A DNA stretch of 64,000 nt, taken from NCBI RefSeq assembly GCF_000372725.1, contig NW_005200951.1, positions 200,986 through 264,985 on the forward strand. The letters are read 5' to 3'. Position 1 is the stretch's first letter. Each line of letters begins with the position of its first letter. Source of the DNA: Emiliania huxleyi CCMP1516. Taxonomy: Eukaryota > Haptophyta > Isochrysidales > Noelaerhabdaceae. The notes under the pieces are model-generated. The model was not told where the DNA came from and searched no databases. It saw only the letters and a list, made by a program, of their open reading frames with translations. Shown here one piece after another: positions 40,760-51,577 of the stretch. The translations under genes and the position numbers were made by a program.

Positions 40760-40998
40760 CTAGGGGGTGGGGTTTTAACACCTGCCTCCATAGCTGTAAA
40801 GCACCGCTAAGGCTGTCGCCTCGGCCTCTTGGGAGGCGGCCCTGGCTCCGTTTGCAGTTGTAGTGGCAGGGCCTCTCTATCGCTGATTGCGGGAGAGAGC
40901 ACAAGAATCGAAAAAGAAAAGAGCGACTATGTGTGAAAAAGCTCTTCGCACCTCTCACCGGCGAGACGGTACTGTTGAACACAGCACACACCAACGAA

Positions 40999-42192
40999 CT
41001 ACACGTCTCGCGTCTCCATCCACATCATGACCGTCCCGCGGCAGTAGGGGCAGAGAGACATCTTCGCGGAGCAGGGGCCGCAAGCACATCGGTGCCCGCA
41101 CGGCACCGCCGCGTGTGTCTTGGGCTGGCTGAAGCACACGATGCACGTGGTCTCGCCCCCGTGAGATGAGTCTGGTGGCGCCAGGGGCCGCCCCGTGTCG
41201 AACCTGGCGTCGGCCAGCGAAACTGTCACGGGTGGCTCGCTCGGCGGGGCAATAGCTTGGCCAGCTTCGTCGCCGGCCAACTCAGTGACGGCGCCCAGCT
41301 CGCGAGCAATGCCGCGCCCGCTCCGCCCGCCCCGCCCGCCTCGCCCGCCACGCCCGCCTCGCCCGCCCCGACCACCTAGCCTGGCAGCGGTATCGACCAA
41401 AGTGCTGTTTGCCGGCACCGCAACCCTCGCCGCCAGCCTGCTTGTCAGCTCCCTCGCCGCCGCCTCCTTTTGAGCGATGCGCGCTGCTTCCTGCACCGCC
41501 ACCGCTTTCGCCTCCGCCTCCGCCGCCTCCTCTGCCTTCCTCGCATCCGCCGCCTCCACTGCCTCTCTTGCCACTGCTTCCCTCGCCGCCACCGCTCGCG
41601 CCTCCTTCGCCGCCGCTTCCCTCGCCGCCGCCGCAGCAGCAGCCCTCGCCTCGGCCTCTCTTCTCGCCGCCGCCCTCGCCGCTGCCTCCTTCGCCGCCGC
41701 TTCCCTGCTCGCCGCCGCCGCCGCCGCCCTCGCCTCGGCCTTTCTCGATGCCGCCGCCCTCGCCGCTGCCTCCCTTGCCTCCCTCGCCGCTGCCTCCCTC
41801 GCCGAGTCCTCCCTCGCCGCTGCCTGCTCCCTCGCTGCCGCCACCCTCGCCGCCGCCTGCTTCGCCGCCTGCTTCCTCGCCGCCGCCTCTTTCGCCGCCG
41901 CCTCCCTCCTTCTCGCCACCGCATCCTCCCTTGCCGCCTCTCTTCTCGCCGCCGCGTCTCGTGCCGCCGCTCTCGCGGCGTACATCCGTGCAAGCTCACA
42001 GCAGATCAGCCAAACGGACATCTCAAACAAGAAGATGGAGATGCAGACGACAAGCATCCGAGGGCCATTAAGGCCAATGTACAGCGTGGCAGCCATGGCG
42101 GAAGCAAGCATCAGAACGATCGGCAGGATTTCCCCGATAGACGGTCGACCAGTACGCACGCCACTCCAGACCGAGCGGACCTGGTTCGTCAC
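40999..42192 (-). CDS. Two-helix membrane protein with Ala-rich coiled coil and C-terminal RING finger
   Basis: From the N-terminus: two hydrophobic helices ([40 protein letters not shown]), an Ala/Arg/Glu-rich helix of about 220 residues with AARREA-type repeats, a (GRGG)n box near 41320-41375, and a C3HC4 RING ([20 protein letters not shown], then [16 protein letters not shown]). RING proteins of this end-of-chain type act as E3 ubiquitin ligases. The frame at 42192 starts with GTG in the sequence; the real start is either an internal Met before the first helix or an unseen upstream exon. The long Ala-rich helix is encoded by GCC/CGC-rich tandem codons and may vary in length between strains. 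Confidence 0.72.
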   Translation of the reverse strand: MTNQVRSVWSGVRTGRPSIGEILPIVLMLASAMAATLYIGLNGPRMLVVCISIFLFEMSVWLICCELARMYAARAAARDAAARREAAREDAVARRREAAAKEAAARKQAAKQAAARVAAAREQAAAREDSAREAAAREAREAAARAAASRKAEARAAAAAASREAAAKEAAARAAARREAEARAAAAAAAREAAAKEARAVAAREAVAREAVEAADARKAEEAAEAEAKAVAVQEAARIAQKEAAARELTSRLAARVAVPANSTLVDTAARLGGRGGRGGRGGRGGRGGRSGRGIARELGAVTELAGDEAGQAIAPPSEPPVTVSLADARFDTGRPLAPPDSSHGGETTCIVCFSQPKTHAAVPCGHRCACGPCSAKMSLCPYCRGTVMMWMETRDV

Positions 42193-42268
42193 GGCCTGGC
42201 TACGCGTCGGATGCAGCGCCGCCCGCGGTAGCCGTGAAAACAGAAAAGCTATTTCTCCTCTCTAAGAG

Positions 42269-45052
42269 TTATTCAAAATTTGTACCTACGCATACTAGCA
42301 GTACACGATGCCGTGGGCCGCCGTCGTTGGCGGACATAACATACGCGTGCGTTGTCTTGCCGTTGGAGAACACGCATGTGAGGCAGTGTAACTTGTCTTC
42401 CACCTTAAGAGGGTGTGCGTGCACCAGCTTCACATTGTATGTGATAGCCTCCTCTCTAACCTCAATGTCGCACCGCATTCCATGCTCCGCTGTGCAGTTG
42501 AGTCGAGCCACCGTTTGGCCAGGATGCAACCGCTGAATTATCGGTTTGGCAAGAACTTCCCCCACGTCCCCCTGTCCAAAATGCCCCGTGTCCATTCTGA
42601 GCCCGGTCAAACACGCCATCATCGCCTCGCGTCGCCGAAGCCCCGCCGTCGCCTCGTCGTCCGCCTCGTCCGCCTCTTGGAATCTCCGCATTGCCATCCA
42701 GAAGTACGCATCGACTGCATTTCTTGCTTCCGCGTACCTCCCTTCTGCGGTACGCCGCTTACGACGGCGCTCGGCCTCTGCGTCGACCAAAAGGGGGTGC
42801 TCGCGCACTGCGCAGGTCGCATGGTCATTCATGAGTGTCTGCGCAAACACCCATGAGTCGTCGAAGTCTGGCGACAGAATGTCCATCATCCACGTCGGCT
42901 TGGGGCACTTGGCTCTGAGTGACTGCTCCGACGACCCCACGCCCGTCACCGCCTCGACCTGCGCCTTGATCGTCGACACCGTCGCCGACGACGCGTCCGC
43001 CCACAGCGTGAGTGACGCACCGTGGTCGCCCTGCAACGACAGCGGAAGCACGACGACCACGGTGCCCACCGGCACTGGCGCCGCCCCCGTCAGCGACAGC
43101 ACTAGCGCGCCGCCCGCGCCCACGCCGTGCGAGCCGAGGCTGCTGCCGTCGTCCGACAGCGCCGCGCCACCCGCCGATGTGAGCAGCTGCGCCGACGCCA
43201 GCACGCCCAGCGCTGCCGCCAGCTTCGCCTTCAGCGCGCCGACCGAATCCGACGCCGAGCCCGCGACGGCGAGGCTCGCCCCGAATGTGTCCGACAACGA
43301 GGCGGGGAGGCTGACGAGCACGGGGTACGCTGCCGGCGCCACCGCCACCAGCTCGTCGAGGTAGACTGTGCCGCCGTCGCTCACGCCGTACGAGCGTAGC
43401 GTCGCCGAGTCCGACGTGAGCAGCACGCCACCAAAGCTGAGCTGCTGCGATGCGGCCGCTAGCGCAGTGCCCTCATCAGCCTCTTCGATGTGGCTGAAAT
43501 TCACTTCGGCCACGTATGAGCTCTTCAGCGAGGAAGTGCGTTCCTTCGCGGCGAGCGGTCCTATTTTGTTCGCAATCGCACTGGTGAGAGCACCGAAATC
43601 CGTCTTTGACACTTCACTCCGTGAAATGGTCCCTCTCTTCACCCGTCTTTGTCCCCACTCGTGTTGAGCAGGATTGGATCTGAAACGAAAATCTGGATCC
43701 TCGAGTGCTTGATCGAACTTTGGAAAGTCTGTCCCGAAGAAACTGTCCCTCGTAAGGACGAAGAAGCTGGCGCTCGCCCACCACTGGTTGCCGTCCTCTG
43801 CTGCCGAAGTCCGTCGGTTTTGGATCGAATCGGGAAGATGCGAAAAGCCTGCTGGCGGCCTTGGCGCGGGGAAATGTGAATTGGCGGTGCGTGCCGCCAT
43901 TTGCGCGTCTACGGTGCCGCTCTGTGCCGCTCTGACCTGACGCTCGCGCGCAAGACTCGCGGAGCCGAGTCTGTGCTGGTATGCCTGAGTCGCAGGCAAG
44001 CTGCGCCTCCAGATGAGCGGTACGACCGCAAGTGCGGCAAACAGACTAACGATGGCGAACGATTTCCCTGGTTGCGGCGGCGACGACGACGGCGGCGACG
44101 ACGGCGGCGACGGCGGCGGCCATGGCGGCGATGGTGGCGACGGCGGCGACGGCGGCGGCGACGGCGGTGACGGTGGCGGCGGTTGCGGCGGCGGTGGTGG
44201 TGGCGGCGGCTGGGGAGATGGCGGAGATGGCGGAGATGGCGGAGATATCTGCAGTGGCGGAGGCAACGGCGATGGCGGCGGCGGCAACGGCGATGGCGGC
44301 GATGGCGATGGCGATGGCAATGGCACACTCGGCGGCGGCGGCGAGGGCGGCGGTGGCGGTGGCGGCGGCGGCGAGAGGGACGGCGAGGGCGGCGGCGGCG
44401 AGGGTGGCGGCGGCGAGGGGGGTGGCGGCGCGGGCGGCGGCGGCGAGGACGGCGGCGCGGACGGCGGCGGCGGCGGTGAGGTGGACGGCGGCGGTGGGTC
44501 AGTCAGCTGCGGGGGCGGCGGCCACGACGGTGGCGGGTTCAGGTCGGCCCGCAGCGGCAGCGACAGCAGCGGCGGAGGCGGTGGTGGTGGCGGCGGCGGC
44601 GGCGGCGGCGCGGACGGCGAGACGAGCAGCGGCGCGGGCGGCGGCGGCGGCGGCGGCATGTAGGGCGAGGCGGACGGCGGAGGCGGTGAGGCCGGCGGCG
44701 GCGGTGATGGCGGCGGTCGGGTGGGTTGCGATCGGGTTGGCCGAGGAGAGGGAGGTGGCGGAGAGGGCGGCGGCGGCGGCAGCGGCGGCGGCGGCGGCGG
44801 AGGCGAGGGCGGCGGCGCGGACGGCGGCGGCGGCGCGGACGGCGGCGCGGACGGCGGCGGCGGCGGTGAGACGGAGGGCGACGGCAGGGCAGTCAGCTGA
44901 GGGGGCGGCAGCCACGACGGCGGTTGGTTCTGGTTGGCCAGCAGCGGGCCCGAGATGTTGTTGCGGATCATGTCCGAGCCGACGGCGTGGCCGGCGACGA
45001 GGATGGGAGCGCCCCGGCAGGCGGCGGCGAGCGTGAGAAAGGAGCCAGTCAT
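42269..45052 (-). CDS. Large secretory Pro-rich membrane protein with ubiquitin-like modules
   Basis: The ATG at 45052 begins MTGSFLTLAAACRGAPILVA. About 300 residues of extensin-like Pro/Ser-rich sequence (PPPPPSPPPP runs) follow, then one transmembrane helix (SFAIVSLFAALAVVPLIW) and a basic stop-transfer RR. The other side has a linker and at least two beta-grasp-like segments with ubiquitin-style spacing (VYLDELVAVAPAAYPVLVSL; VVVVLPLSLQGDHGASLTLW with ATVSTIKAQVEAVTGV). A helical C-terminal domain contains WMMDILSPDFDDSWVFAQTL, QTVARLNCTAEHGMRCDIEV and CLTCVFSNGKTTHAYVMSAN. I infer an extracellular wall-like Pro-rich ectodomain joined to a cytosolic ubiquitin-like region; I know no named family with this order. 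927 codons, no intron seen. The frame stays open upstream of the ATG, overlapping the neighbouring gene's tail. Confidence 0.6.
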   Translation of the reverse strand: MTGSFLTLAAACRGAPILVAGHAVGSDMIRNNISGPLLANQNQPPSWLPPPQLTALPSPSVSPPPPPSAPPSAPPPPSAPPPSPPPPPPPLPPPPPSPPPPSPRPTRSQPTRPPPSPPPPASPPPPSASPYMPPPPPPPAPLLVSPSAPPPPPPPPPPPPPLLSLPLRADLNPPPSWPPPPQLTDPPPPSTSPPPPPSAPPSSPPPPAPPPPSPPPPSPPPPSPSLSPPPPPPPPPSPPPPSVPLPSPSPSPPSPLPPPPSPLPPPLQISPPSPPSPPSPQPPPPPPPPQPPPPSPPSPPPSPPSPPSPPWPPPSPPSSPPSSSPPQPGKSFAIVSLFAALAVVPLIWRRSLPATQAYQHRLGSASLARERQVRAAQSGTVDAQMAARTANSHFPAPRPPAGFSHLPDSIQNRRTSAAEDGNQWWASASFFVLTRDSFFGTDFPKFDQALEDPDFRFRSNPAQHEWGQRRVKRGTISRSEVSKTDFGALTSAIANKIGPLAAKERTSSLKSSYVAEVNFSHIEEADEGTALAAASQQLSFGGVLLTSDSATLRSYGVSDGGTVYLDELVAVAPAAYPVLVSLPASLSDTFGASLAVAGSASDSVGALKAKLAAALGVLASAQLLTSAGGAALSDDGSSLGSHGVGAGGALVLSLTGAAPVPVGTVVVVLPLSLQGDHGASLTLWADASSATVSTIKAQVEAVTGVGSSEQSLRAKCPKPTWMMDILSPDFDDSWVFAQTLMNDHATCAVREHPLLVDAEAERRRKRRTAEGRYAEARNAVDAYFWMAMRRFQEADEADDEATAGLRRREAMMACLTGLRMDTGHFGQGDVGEVLAKPIIQRLHPGQTVARLNCTAEHGMRCDIEVREEAITYNVKLVHAHPLKVEDKLHCLTCVFSNGKTTHAYVMSANDGGPRHRVLLVCVGTNFE

Positions 45053-45144
45053 ATGCACACATACTGTAGATGCAACGCTGATGAGCGGTTCCCGACTGTA
45101 ATGCCATGCGCCATGTTTTTCTTTAATTAGAGAGGGGTCTTTTT

Positions 45145-46750
45145 TCATCCCTCCCTGCACAACACCCGCACAGAAGCGGTCGTCCCCTGGCCAGTACACC
45201 CTAACCCGCTGCCCCACGATGGCCTCGCGCTCGGTATCCCCCCCGCCGCCGCTCCACCGCATGCACCACTCCCTGCCACGGCACTTTCAGCACACACACA
45301 GACCCAGACATCTTTGCGCGCACATGCACCATCCCCCCCTCCACCTGGCTGACACGCCCCAGCTGCGAGCTGGCACCGAAACCGACCCGACCCGCGATCG
45401 GACGTGTGCGGATAGTGCTTCACCCACACCCAGTCCCCCATTGCCACCCGTGGCATCCCCTTCCCCAGTTTGGCGCGCAGCCCCAGCGCACACACAAGGT
45501 CCGCGTTGCGCCGCTCCAGCGACTGTCCCTTGGCCTGCGAGCCAAACCAGATACTCCAAAGCTCGTCGCCCTCGGCCACGCCGCGCGGCATCGCGGTGCA
45601 GTGAGACACACACCTCCCATCCCAGCTCACCCCCACCCCATCCTCCAGCTCGAGAGAGTATTCTGGGAAGAGCAGCCACCAAGCCGCCGGGTCCTTCCTA
45701 AACCAGTGGGCGAATGACTGCGAGTCGTCGTTCACGTCGATGTGCTCGGGATTGCTGAGCATGGAGCTGATTGCAGCAAAGAGCCCAACCTTGTTGTGGA
45801 TGGCAATGAGGTGGTCGAGGAGAGGGCCAATGACAGGCACGCCTTGGTTGGGGGGGGGGGGGGGGGGACCTTAGCAAGCCGCCTCCGCGGCCGAGAGGCC
45901 GGTGCCACCCCCCCCTTCTCTCTCCTCGAGACTACTGAGGAGGGGTCGCTTCGAGCAGCCGTAGTGCTCTCCACTGACAGCCCCCCCAGACCCTTGCACA
46001 TGGGCTCAACGGAAGCAGTCACGAGGGTGCGGTGTGGGGCGGCGCGGCGCGTTGCGCACCTTGGAAGATGCTCGTGCAGGCAAAGGCGTTCTCGAGCTGC
46101 TGCGAGGGCTCGTCGCTCGTGCCCTGTTTGCGCTTGCGCTCACGCAGCTGCTGTGGTTTGTAGGACCTCTGCACTCCGCCATCAAAGGACCAATGCGACC
46201 CGCCGCCCACCATCAGCCCGTTGGCGAGCTCACCCCCACGCACGTCCGCATTGACCTGCGAGACGCGCGCAGAGAGGAGCGCGTCGGCGAGTGGTGGGTG
46301 GTGGCGGAGGGCTTCTGGCGGGCAGAGGCTCACCCCTGTGAGCAGGGAACACGCGTCGCGCGCCGGCCTGGTGGAAGACGGCGCGCTGCCGCTGGGAAAG
46401 ATGACACAAACGACAGAGGCGGGCTTCCCGTCATTGGGCTGCAGACGGTAGTAGAGGCGCCGCCCTCGGGTGGAGCCCGTCTGCAGACCCTGGTGGCGGC
46501 GGCGGCGAATAACATGCTTCCAGCTCGACGGGTCGAAGCCGTCGTGGGCGACATCAAAGAGCAGCCCAGCCACATACCGCCGGTGCGTCTTCTTTGCGCC
46601 GCGAGCTATGAGAGCCAGGGCATCCGAGCGCGAGATGGGCGTGATCGCGCCGTGGTCGTCGCGGAGCACGTTCCCAACCGGACGTTCATCGCGGGGCACG
46701 ACCTGGAGGGTGCCGAGGAAGAGGAGCGGAAGCATCGCGGAGGGCTGCAT
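45145..46750 (-). CDS. Unknown protein with possible C-terminal Tudor-like end, two exons
   Basis: The ATG at 46750 gives MQPSAMLPLLFLGTLQVVPR. Exon 1 (to about 46053) includes DALALIARGAKKTHRRYVAG and a basic stretch RRRRHQGLQTGSTRGRRLYY. A GT donor after SIFQ joins an acceptor near 45841, giving SIFQGVPVIGPLLDHLIAIH and then PAAWWLLFPEYSLELEDGVG and VAMGDWVWVKHYP. The frame then breaks near 45370 and again at a G run near 45237; adjacent frames continue sensibly (GRVSQVEGGMVHVRAKMSGS; then IVGQRVRVYWPGDDRFCAGV, like a Tudor/agenet strand pattern). Two single-base errors at G runs would explain this. I assign no function. A 12-bp resemblance at the two intron ends (CCAAGGTG/CCAAGGCG) fits the exon-copy pattern. 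Confidence 0.5.
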
Positions 46751-46756
46751 ATATGC

Positions 46757-46953
46757 ACAAAACACCTGTCGTTGGCAATTTGGTGCGGTGCCGGACTTCC
46801 CGCGAAAAGGGAAAAAGGAAAAGGCAAAGCAGGCACGGCGGAGAAAGGTCTCTCGTATCAAAACACCTGTCGTTGGCAATATGGTGCGGTGCCGGACTTC
46901 CCGCGAAAAGGGAAAAAGGAAAACGAAAAGAAGGCACGGCGAAGGTCTCTCGG
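46757..46953. repeat. Tandem duplication of about 100 bp upstream of the 46750 start
   Basis: 46757-46857 and 46859-46953 share AAAACACCTGTCGTTGGCAA and most following bases, with a short indel. The duplication sits directly upstream of the start codon of the 45145-46750 gene and may include its promoter. Confidence 0.9.
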
Positions 46954-47439
46954 CTCATTGTCCGGAAGAACTCGCAGAGCCAGAGGACCCACGCACACGC
47001 TCTTACGTCTTAGAACGTCTATCTATCTATCTATCTATCTGACCGCAACGTCAACGAAGGCGCCGCTCTCCCGTGAAAAAAGAATTTTCGGACGCCCGCC
47101 GGCGGCGGCCCCCTTGCGCCTTGGCGCTTGTGGGCCTTGCCCTTGGCGGCCTTTGCCCCCGGGCGCAGGGGGACTGCAAAAGAAAGACACCTTTATACAT
47201 TGCAATACATAATACAACTATCTCTCGCACAACCACATCCACAAGCCACAACTGGGCACAACTCCACAAACCACAAGCACAACTGGCGCGAAACAAAAGA
47301 ATAGTTATCTCTCGCCACTAAAGATCCCTCACACCAAGATCGTGCAGGGCGGGGACACATGTCCCTAAATCCCATCTGCCATCTCGTCTCAGAGTTTCAG
47401 TTTGCCCGTTTTATTTAACGTCCATCGCCCCCAAATCCT
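46954..47439. other. Intergenic region with TATC microsatellite and repeat C
   Basis: (TATC)n lies at about 47019-47040. Repeat C (about 47322-47418) is a CACACCAAGATCGTGCAGGG-containing 90-bp block that recurs at 54222-54310 in direct orientation. No gene is supported. Confidence 0.6.
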
Positions 47440-49164
47440 TCACAACCATGGGTCTATCTCGGATGACTTCTCCCATCTGACGCAGTTTCCGGTGCACCGG
47501 GCGTGCAACGAGACTAGAGAAATGAGGTGTGCCGCCTCGAGACCTTGCCGTCGCCAAAGATCAGCGCAAGCAGCCACAGACGCCTCCGAGACCTGTTGCA
47601 GCAGCGCCTGGACGATGCCCATCTATACGACGGGGGAGAGAGAGCATTCGGTGAGTGAGAGAGCCACGGGTGGGAGGGGGCTGGTGCCCCTGCGCCTGCT
47701 CCGCCGCAAATAAGTGCGTCGCCGCGATTGCCGCCTGCAGAGGGGGCGCAAGCGGCGCCGCGGCGATGTCCGCGCTGATGTTCATCTCGTTGAGGAGGTA
47801 GTCGACTAGCAGCTCGCGCGTAAACGAGCCGCCGCCCCCGCCTCCGTCCTCAATGTCCGACGCGTCGATCACCTCGGTGAGGGCGGCACCGTGCTGCGCG
47901 CGCGCCTCGCCATCACTCAGCTCCGCCGCCTCTGGGAAGCGCGCAAGTAGCTGCTGCAAATGTGTCCCGCTTCTTTGCAGGGACGCAGGCAATGGGGTGT
48001 CTCCCAGGTGAGTCTGGGGGGGTGGCGCTGTCGGATGATGCCAAGCGGACATCTGCGTGAGGAAGGGGTGGAGGGGGGTGGAGGGGGGTGGGTGGGTGCG
48101 GAGGGCGGAGGGCAAAGGGGGGGCGGGGAGGGGGGGGGGGGTAGGGCGGAGGGCGGAGGGGGGGGGAGGGGGGAGGGGGGGAGGTGGGAGGGGTGGGGGG
48201 GGGAGAGGGGGGGAAGGGGGTGGGGGGGGGGTGGGGGGGGCGTGCGGAGGCGCCTGGAGGTCGGCCAGCTGCTTGCGCAGGCGTTGCTCGTGAGCCCGCT
48301 GCTGCTCCTCCTGCTCGTTGTTCGGTGTTGGGTTCAGCCGCCGGCGCAGCGCCTCCTGCCCACGGGGAGTCATGGCAGCGTGGCAAAGCAAGTTGCTAAG
48401 GCGCCACGAGCTGCCCTCGCCAAAATTGACCTCATCGCCCAAGTCTGCCTCGATTTGGGCGCGGTGTGGCAGCAGCGGCCCGGATGGCACGTCCAGTCCA
48501 CCGGCCGGGATCGCCCGCAGTCCATGCTCTGGCTTTGGCTGAGCCGCTAGGCAGGTCCGCACGCCGGACTCGAGTGCCTGCAGGAGGCCGAGAGGGGGCG
48601 ACGGCGCTGGAGGCGCCGGGGCCAGGTCGCCGGCCGACGACGCCACGTCGGCACGTTTCTCCTGAGGCGAGCGCGAGTGAATACACGAGTGAGAGGCGCG
48701 CACAGCACCAGGTGGCGGGGAGGAGGGAGCGAGGGGGCGCGGCGTGCCTGATCGCTGACGGACTGGCGCTTGTTGGAGTGCGGGTCCTCGCCGCCGGCCG
48801 GCTCCGTCCAGTTATCGGCGACCCGGTCTTCCAGCGCCTTTGTCGCTGCGGCAGGGTCGCAGCACAGGTCGCGGACCGCGTCGGGCACGACGCACAGGTC
48901 GCTGCGCTCAATGCTCCAGGTGCCGGCATGCCTCGACTGGATCAGTTTGGCTTTCTCGAGAGTGTCGACGTGTGCCTCGTGCACCCCGAGCGCAGCAGGC
49001 AGCAGGGAGAGGTGCTCGTCGCGCCCGTGCTCACCCTCCTGCATGTGCGAGGAGACCACGGCGACGAAGTGCTCGGTCAGCCGGCGGGCGCCGTCGTCGT
49101 TGAGGTCGTAGAACACGGGGTCATCAGCCGAAGCGCTCGTTGCGGCCACCTTGCGCTTGGCCAT
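47440..49164 (-). CDS. Unknown helical protein, four exons
   Basis: The ATG at 49164 begins MAKRKVAATSASADDPVFYD, followed by HVDTLEKAKLIQSRHAGTWS and CCDPAAATKALEDRVADNW. A GC donor after SVSDQ (about 48747) joins EKRADVASSAGDLAP (about 48666); this exon contains SSWRLSNLLCHAAMTPRGQE and ends RLRKQLADLQ. A second GC-AG intron, an extreme G-rich tract on the plus strand (48050-48250), joins QLLARFPEAAELSDGEARAQ. A third joins MGIVQALLQQVSEASVAACA at 47618. The product is mostly helical with a Leu-rich zipper-like region. The TPRGQEALRRRL phrase loosely recalls the MutS lever region, but nothing else supports it. I do not assign a family. Confidence 0.55.
48050..48250 (+). repeat. G-run intron with strong quadruplex potential
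   Basis: More than twenty runs of four or more G within 200 bp on the plus strand (C runs in the minus-strand transcript), inside an intron of the 47440-49164 gene. Length is likely unstable and may be misassembled. Confidence 0.85.
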
Positions 49165-49716
49165 GATTCGATACCGCTGGCGAGCGCCAGCGCGCCCCAA
49201 CGAACGGTGACGAGATCGGAATCTGGTTGGCGACAATGAAAGGTGGGCACCTCAGAGGTAGGTCGGTCAGAAGCACAGATCTGTAGACCTCAGTCGCCAG
49301 TACCTTCTCTCTCTCCTCGTCGAACCCACCACCATCCCCTTTCTCCTCCTATCTGTCTAGTGTGTGCCTTGCTGGGGGGAGCAGACGGCTTCATCGCGAA
49401 GCTGCCCCCAGCAGGCGTCTTGACGGGTATCAAAATTCTTCCCTACAAAAGAGGCCAACGGACCCGAGAACACTAAGTAAATCGCGCTCTACAACTACAT
49501 GCGCTCGCGCTACAGCGCTCTACAACGCAGGCAGTCCGTCCCGCGCCGGATAGAGCTCTACAGCTCTGCAGCGCTCCAGAGCGCTCTCTGCATCTCTACA
49601 GCTCTACAGCTCTCTACACTCTACATCCTCTACACCCTCCCTCAGGTTTCCGCGTTGCGATATACTGTGTAATACTGTGTTATTCAGTTCTTGCTCTTGG
49701 CCGCTGGAGAGTGAAA

Positions 49717-49772
<56 letters not shown>

Positions 49773-49871
49773 ATACAAGAAAGAAAGATTAGAACGCGTC
49801 GGACCTCAGAAGATCTCCACAGATACAAAAAAAAGTGCTAGCCCCTCTACATACTACAAAGGGAACACTAA
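49165..49871. other. Intergenic region with repeat B copy 2 and CT microsatellite
   Basis: Repeat B occurs in inverted orientation at about 49541-49665. (CT)n spans about 49720-49768. No gene is supported. Confidence 0.65.
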
Positions 49872-51046
49872 CTAAAGGGGCGGGCGGGCGCTCGCCGCCC
49901 AAAGGAGAATCGGGAGACAGATCTCCGTGTTTAGCGCGGAGGAGGAGCACTGCACTCGCATCCCGAAAGCAGTGGACACGCCCAAACTGAGACACATCTC
50001 CAAAGAGTCGCTCTCCTTGCGATGGACGGAACGAAGGCCATAGAGCTTGACGTTGGCCAACTTGCAAGCCCCCGTGTTCTCGAAGGTGAGGGAGACGTCG
50101 GTCATGCGCGACAGCTCCGAAGAGCAGTTGGCCGCGTGGTGGCGTGCACTGGGGTTCAAAGCCAGCAGCAAGACAAGCGCCACCTCCTCGCCGAACGCGC
50201 CGAGCGACGAGATGCCGAAGCAAGCCTGCTTGCGCTTGTGCGCGTGAAGCCACCTACGTGCGTACAGGGCGATGAAGAAATTTACGGATGGTGCGGACGG
50301 TGTCTCAGGTTGAAGGGGGTGGCAGACCTGGTCAGGCCAGCGGCAAAGTATCGCCCGCCCGCGACGGCGTCGTGCGACGCGCCGCTGATGTCAAGAGCGT
50401 CTGCGGCGTCAACAAAGAGGTGTAACGCTGCTGTCAGGTCGCGGTAGTCAGCGCAGTCGTCGTCATCTGCACGCTCGGCAGCATATAGCGACTCCCGCGT
50501 GGTCTCAATCAGCCAACGCCGCACTCCGCGGAACGCATCCGAGCAGAGGTGCATCCGGTTGGCCGGCGGAGCCATCCCGGGGGGCAGGAGCGCGTTGTCA
50601 GCCATACCCGGTGACTCTGCGGAGAAGCCCACCCAGGCCAGGAGCGGCCCGAGCGGGATCCCGACAAGCAGCTTGTTGTGCACAAAGCCGAGAAAGTCAG
50701 CCAACGAAAAGTTGTGCGCCGCAGGTAGGGTGCCTGCGGCTACCATGTCCCCGGTGATGGACTTCTTAAACGCACTCTGTATCCATGGCCATGACCCATA
50801 CTGCGCCGGGCCCGGCATGTAGAAGAGTAGGACAGCCGCGTGCGGACCGACCACGGTGCCGGGCATGGCATGGACGGCATCGTCCCAGGGTAGCGGAGCC
50901 CAGGAAGACGGAACGTGCGAACTCGCGCGCGTGCTGTTGAGGCTTTGCTGCCGCTCCTCGCGTGGGCGAGGGAGGTGGAGACCTCGCACGCCAGCAGTGT
51001 TTGAGGCTCCGGACCACCGGTGGCGCATGCCGGTCCACGAGCGCAT
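49872..51046 (-). CDS. Unknown protein, probably two exons
   Basis: The ATG at 51046 (MRSWTGMRHRWSG) opens a frame with AVLLFYMPGPAQYGSWPWIQ, FSLADFLGFVHNKLLVGIPL and RRWLIETTRESLYAAERADD, DLTAALHLFVDAADALDISG. It runs to a stop at 50282, but another frame starting after CAG at about 50332 continues smoothly (VNFFIALYARRWLHAHKRKQ, then GISSLGAFGEEVALVLLLAL, SRMTDVSLTFENTGACKLAN) to 49872. A short intron near 50330-50375 is the simplest explanation. Hydrophobic stretches suggest membrane association. No family recognised. Confidence 0.5.
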
Positions 51047-51577
51047 CTAGCCGAGAGTGCCTCTGCAGGCCAGGAGTGCCTGAAGACAGAAAGAAGGGCG
51101 GGCAAAAAGAAAGAAAGAACGGCTTGCCCTGCGAACGCGCACCCCCGGGGCTAGGGCTCTCTAGCCCGTAACCCGATACCGATCATCCGGCTCGCTGGGT
51201 GCGCTTCTTAGCTCCCCGGCCCTGGATGTGAGGTTGCCGACTGCACTCCAAGTGCTCCAAGTACAGACAACCAAGGGAGGGATGGGAGAACGGCACGCCG
51301 CCACCACACAGGGATTCTAAGGAGAGGAGTGTGATGCGCTAGCCGTCGCCTACCCTGGGGATCTGCCTCTTCGTACCTCCTGTATCGTAGTTATTTGTTT
51401 TAGGTGTATCGTAGTTATGGTCCTGATACGACCTGTGAACGTGAACAGAGTGGTACCAGCACTGTGGGTTGTTGCGGCACGCAAGGGGGGCCTCCCGGAC
51501 GTATGATCCTAGCCCAATAAGCCCCACGGAGCAGATTTACATTTTTGACAGAATTAATGCACTGCCCCCGCACGGTA
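51047..51577. other. Intergenic region with fragments of dispersed repeats
   Basis: A 40-bp block at about 51280-51325 resembles 35656-35700, and 51213-51270 resembles 53103-53160 (CACTCCAAGTGCTCCAAGT). No gene is supported. Confidence 0.5.

Noticed and set aside
44060-45036. Gly/Ala-rich plus-strand frames (about 300 codons)
   Set aside because: They mirror the Pro-rich coding region of the minus-strand membrane protein, which has signal peptide, helix and sensible C-terminal sequence.
47561-48703. MutS-family reading of the TPRGQEALRRRL segment
   Set aside because: Only a dozen residues resemble the lever region; no ATPase or clamp motifs are present anywhere in the gene.
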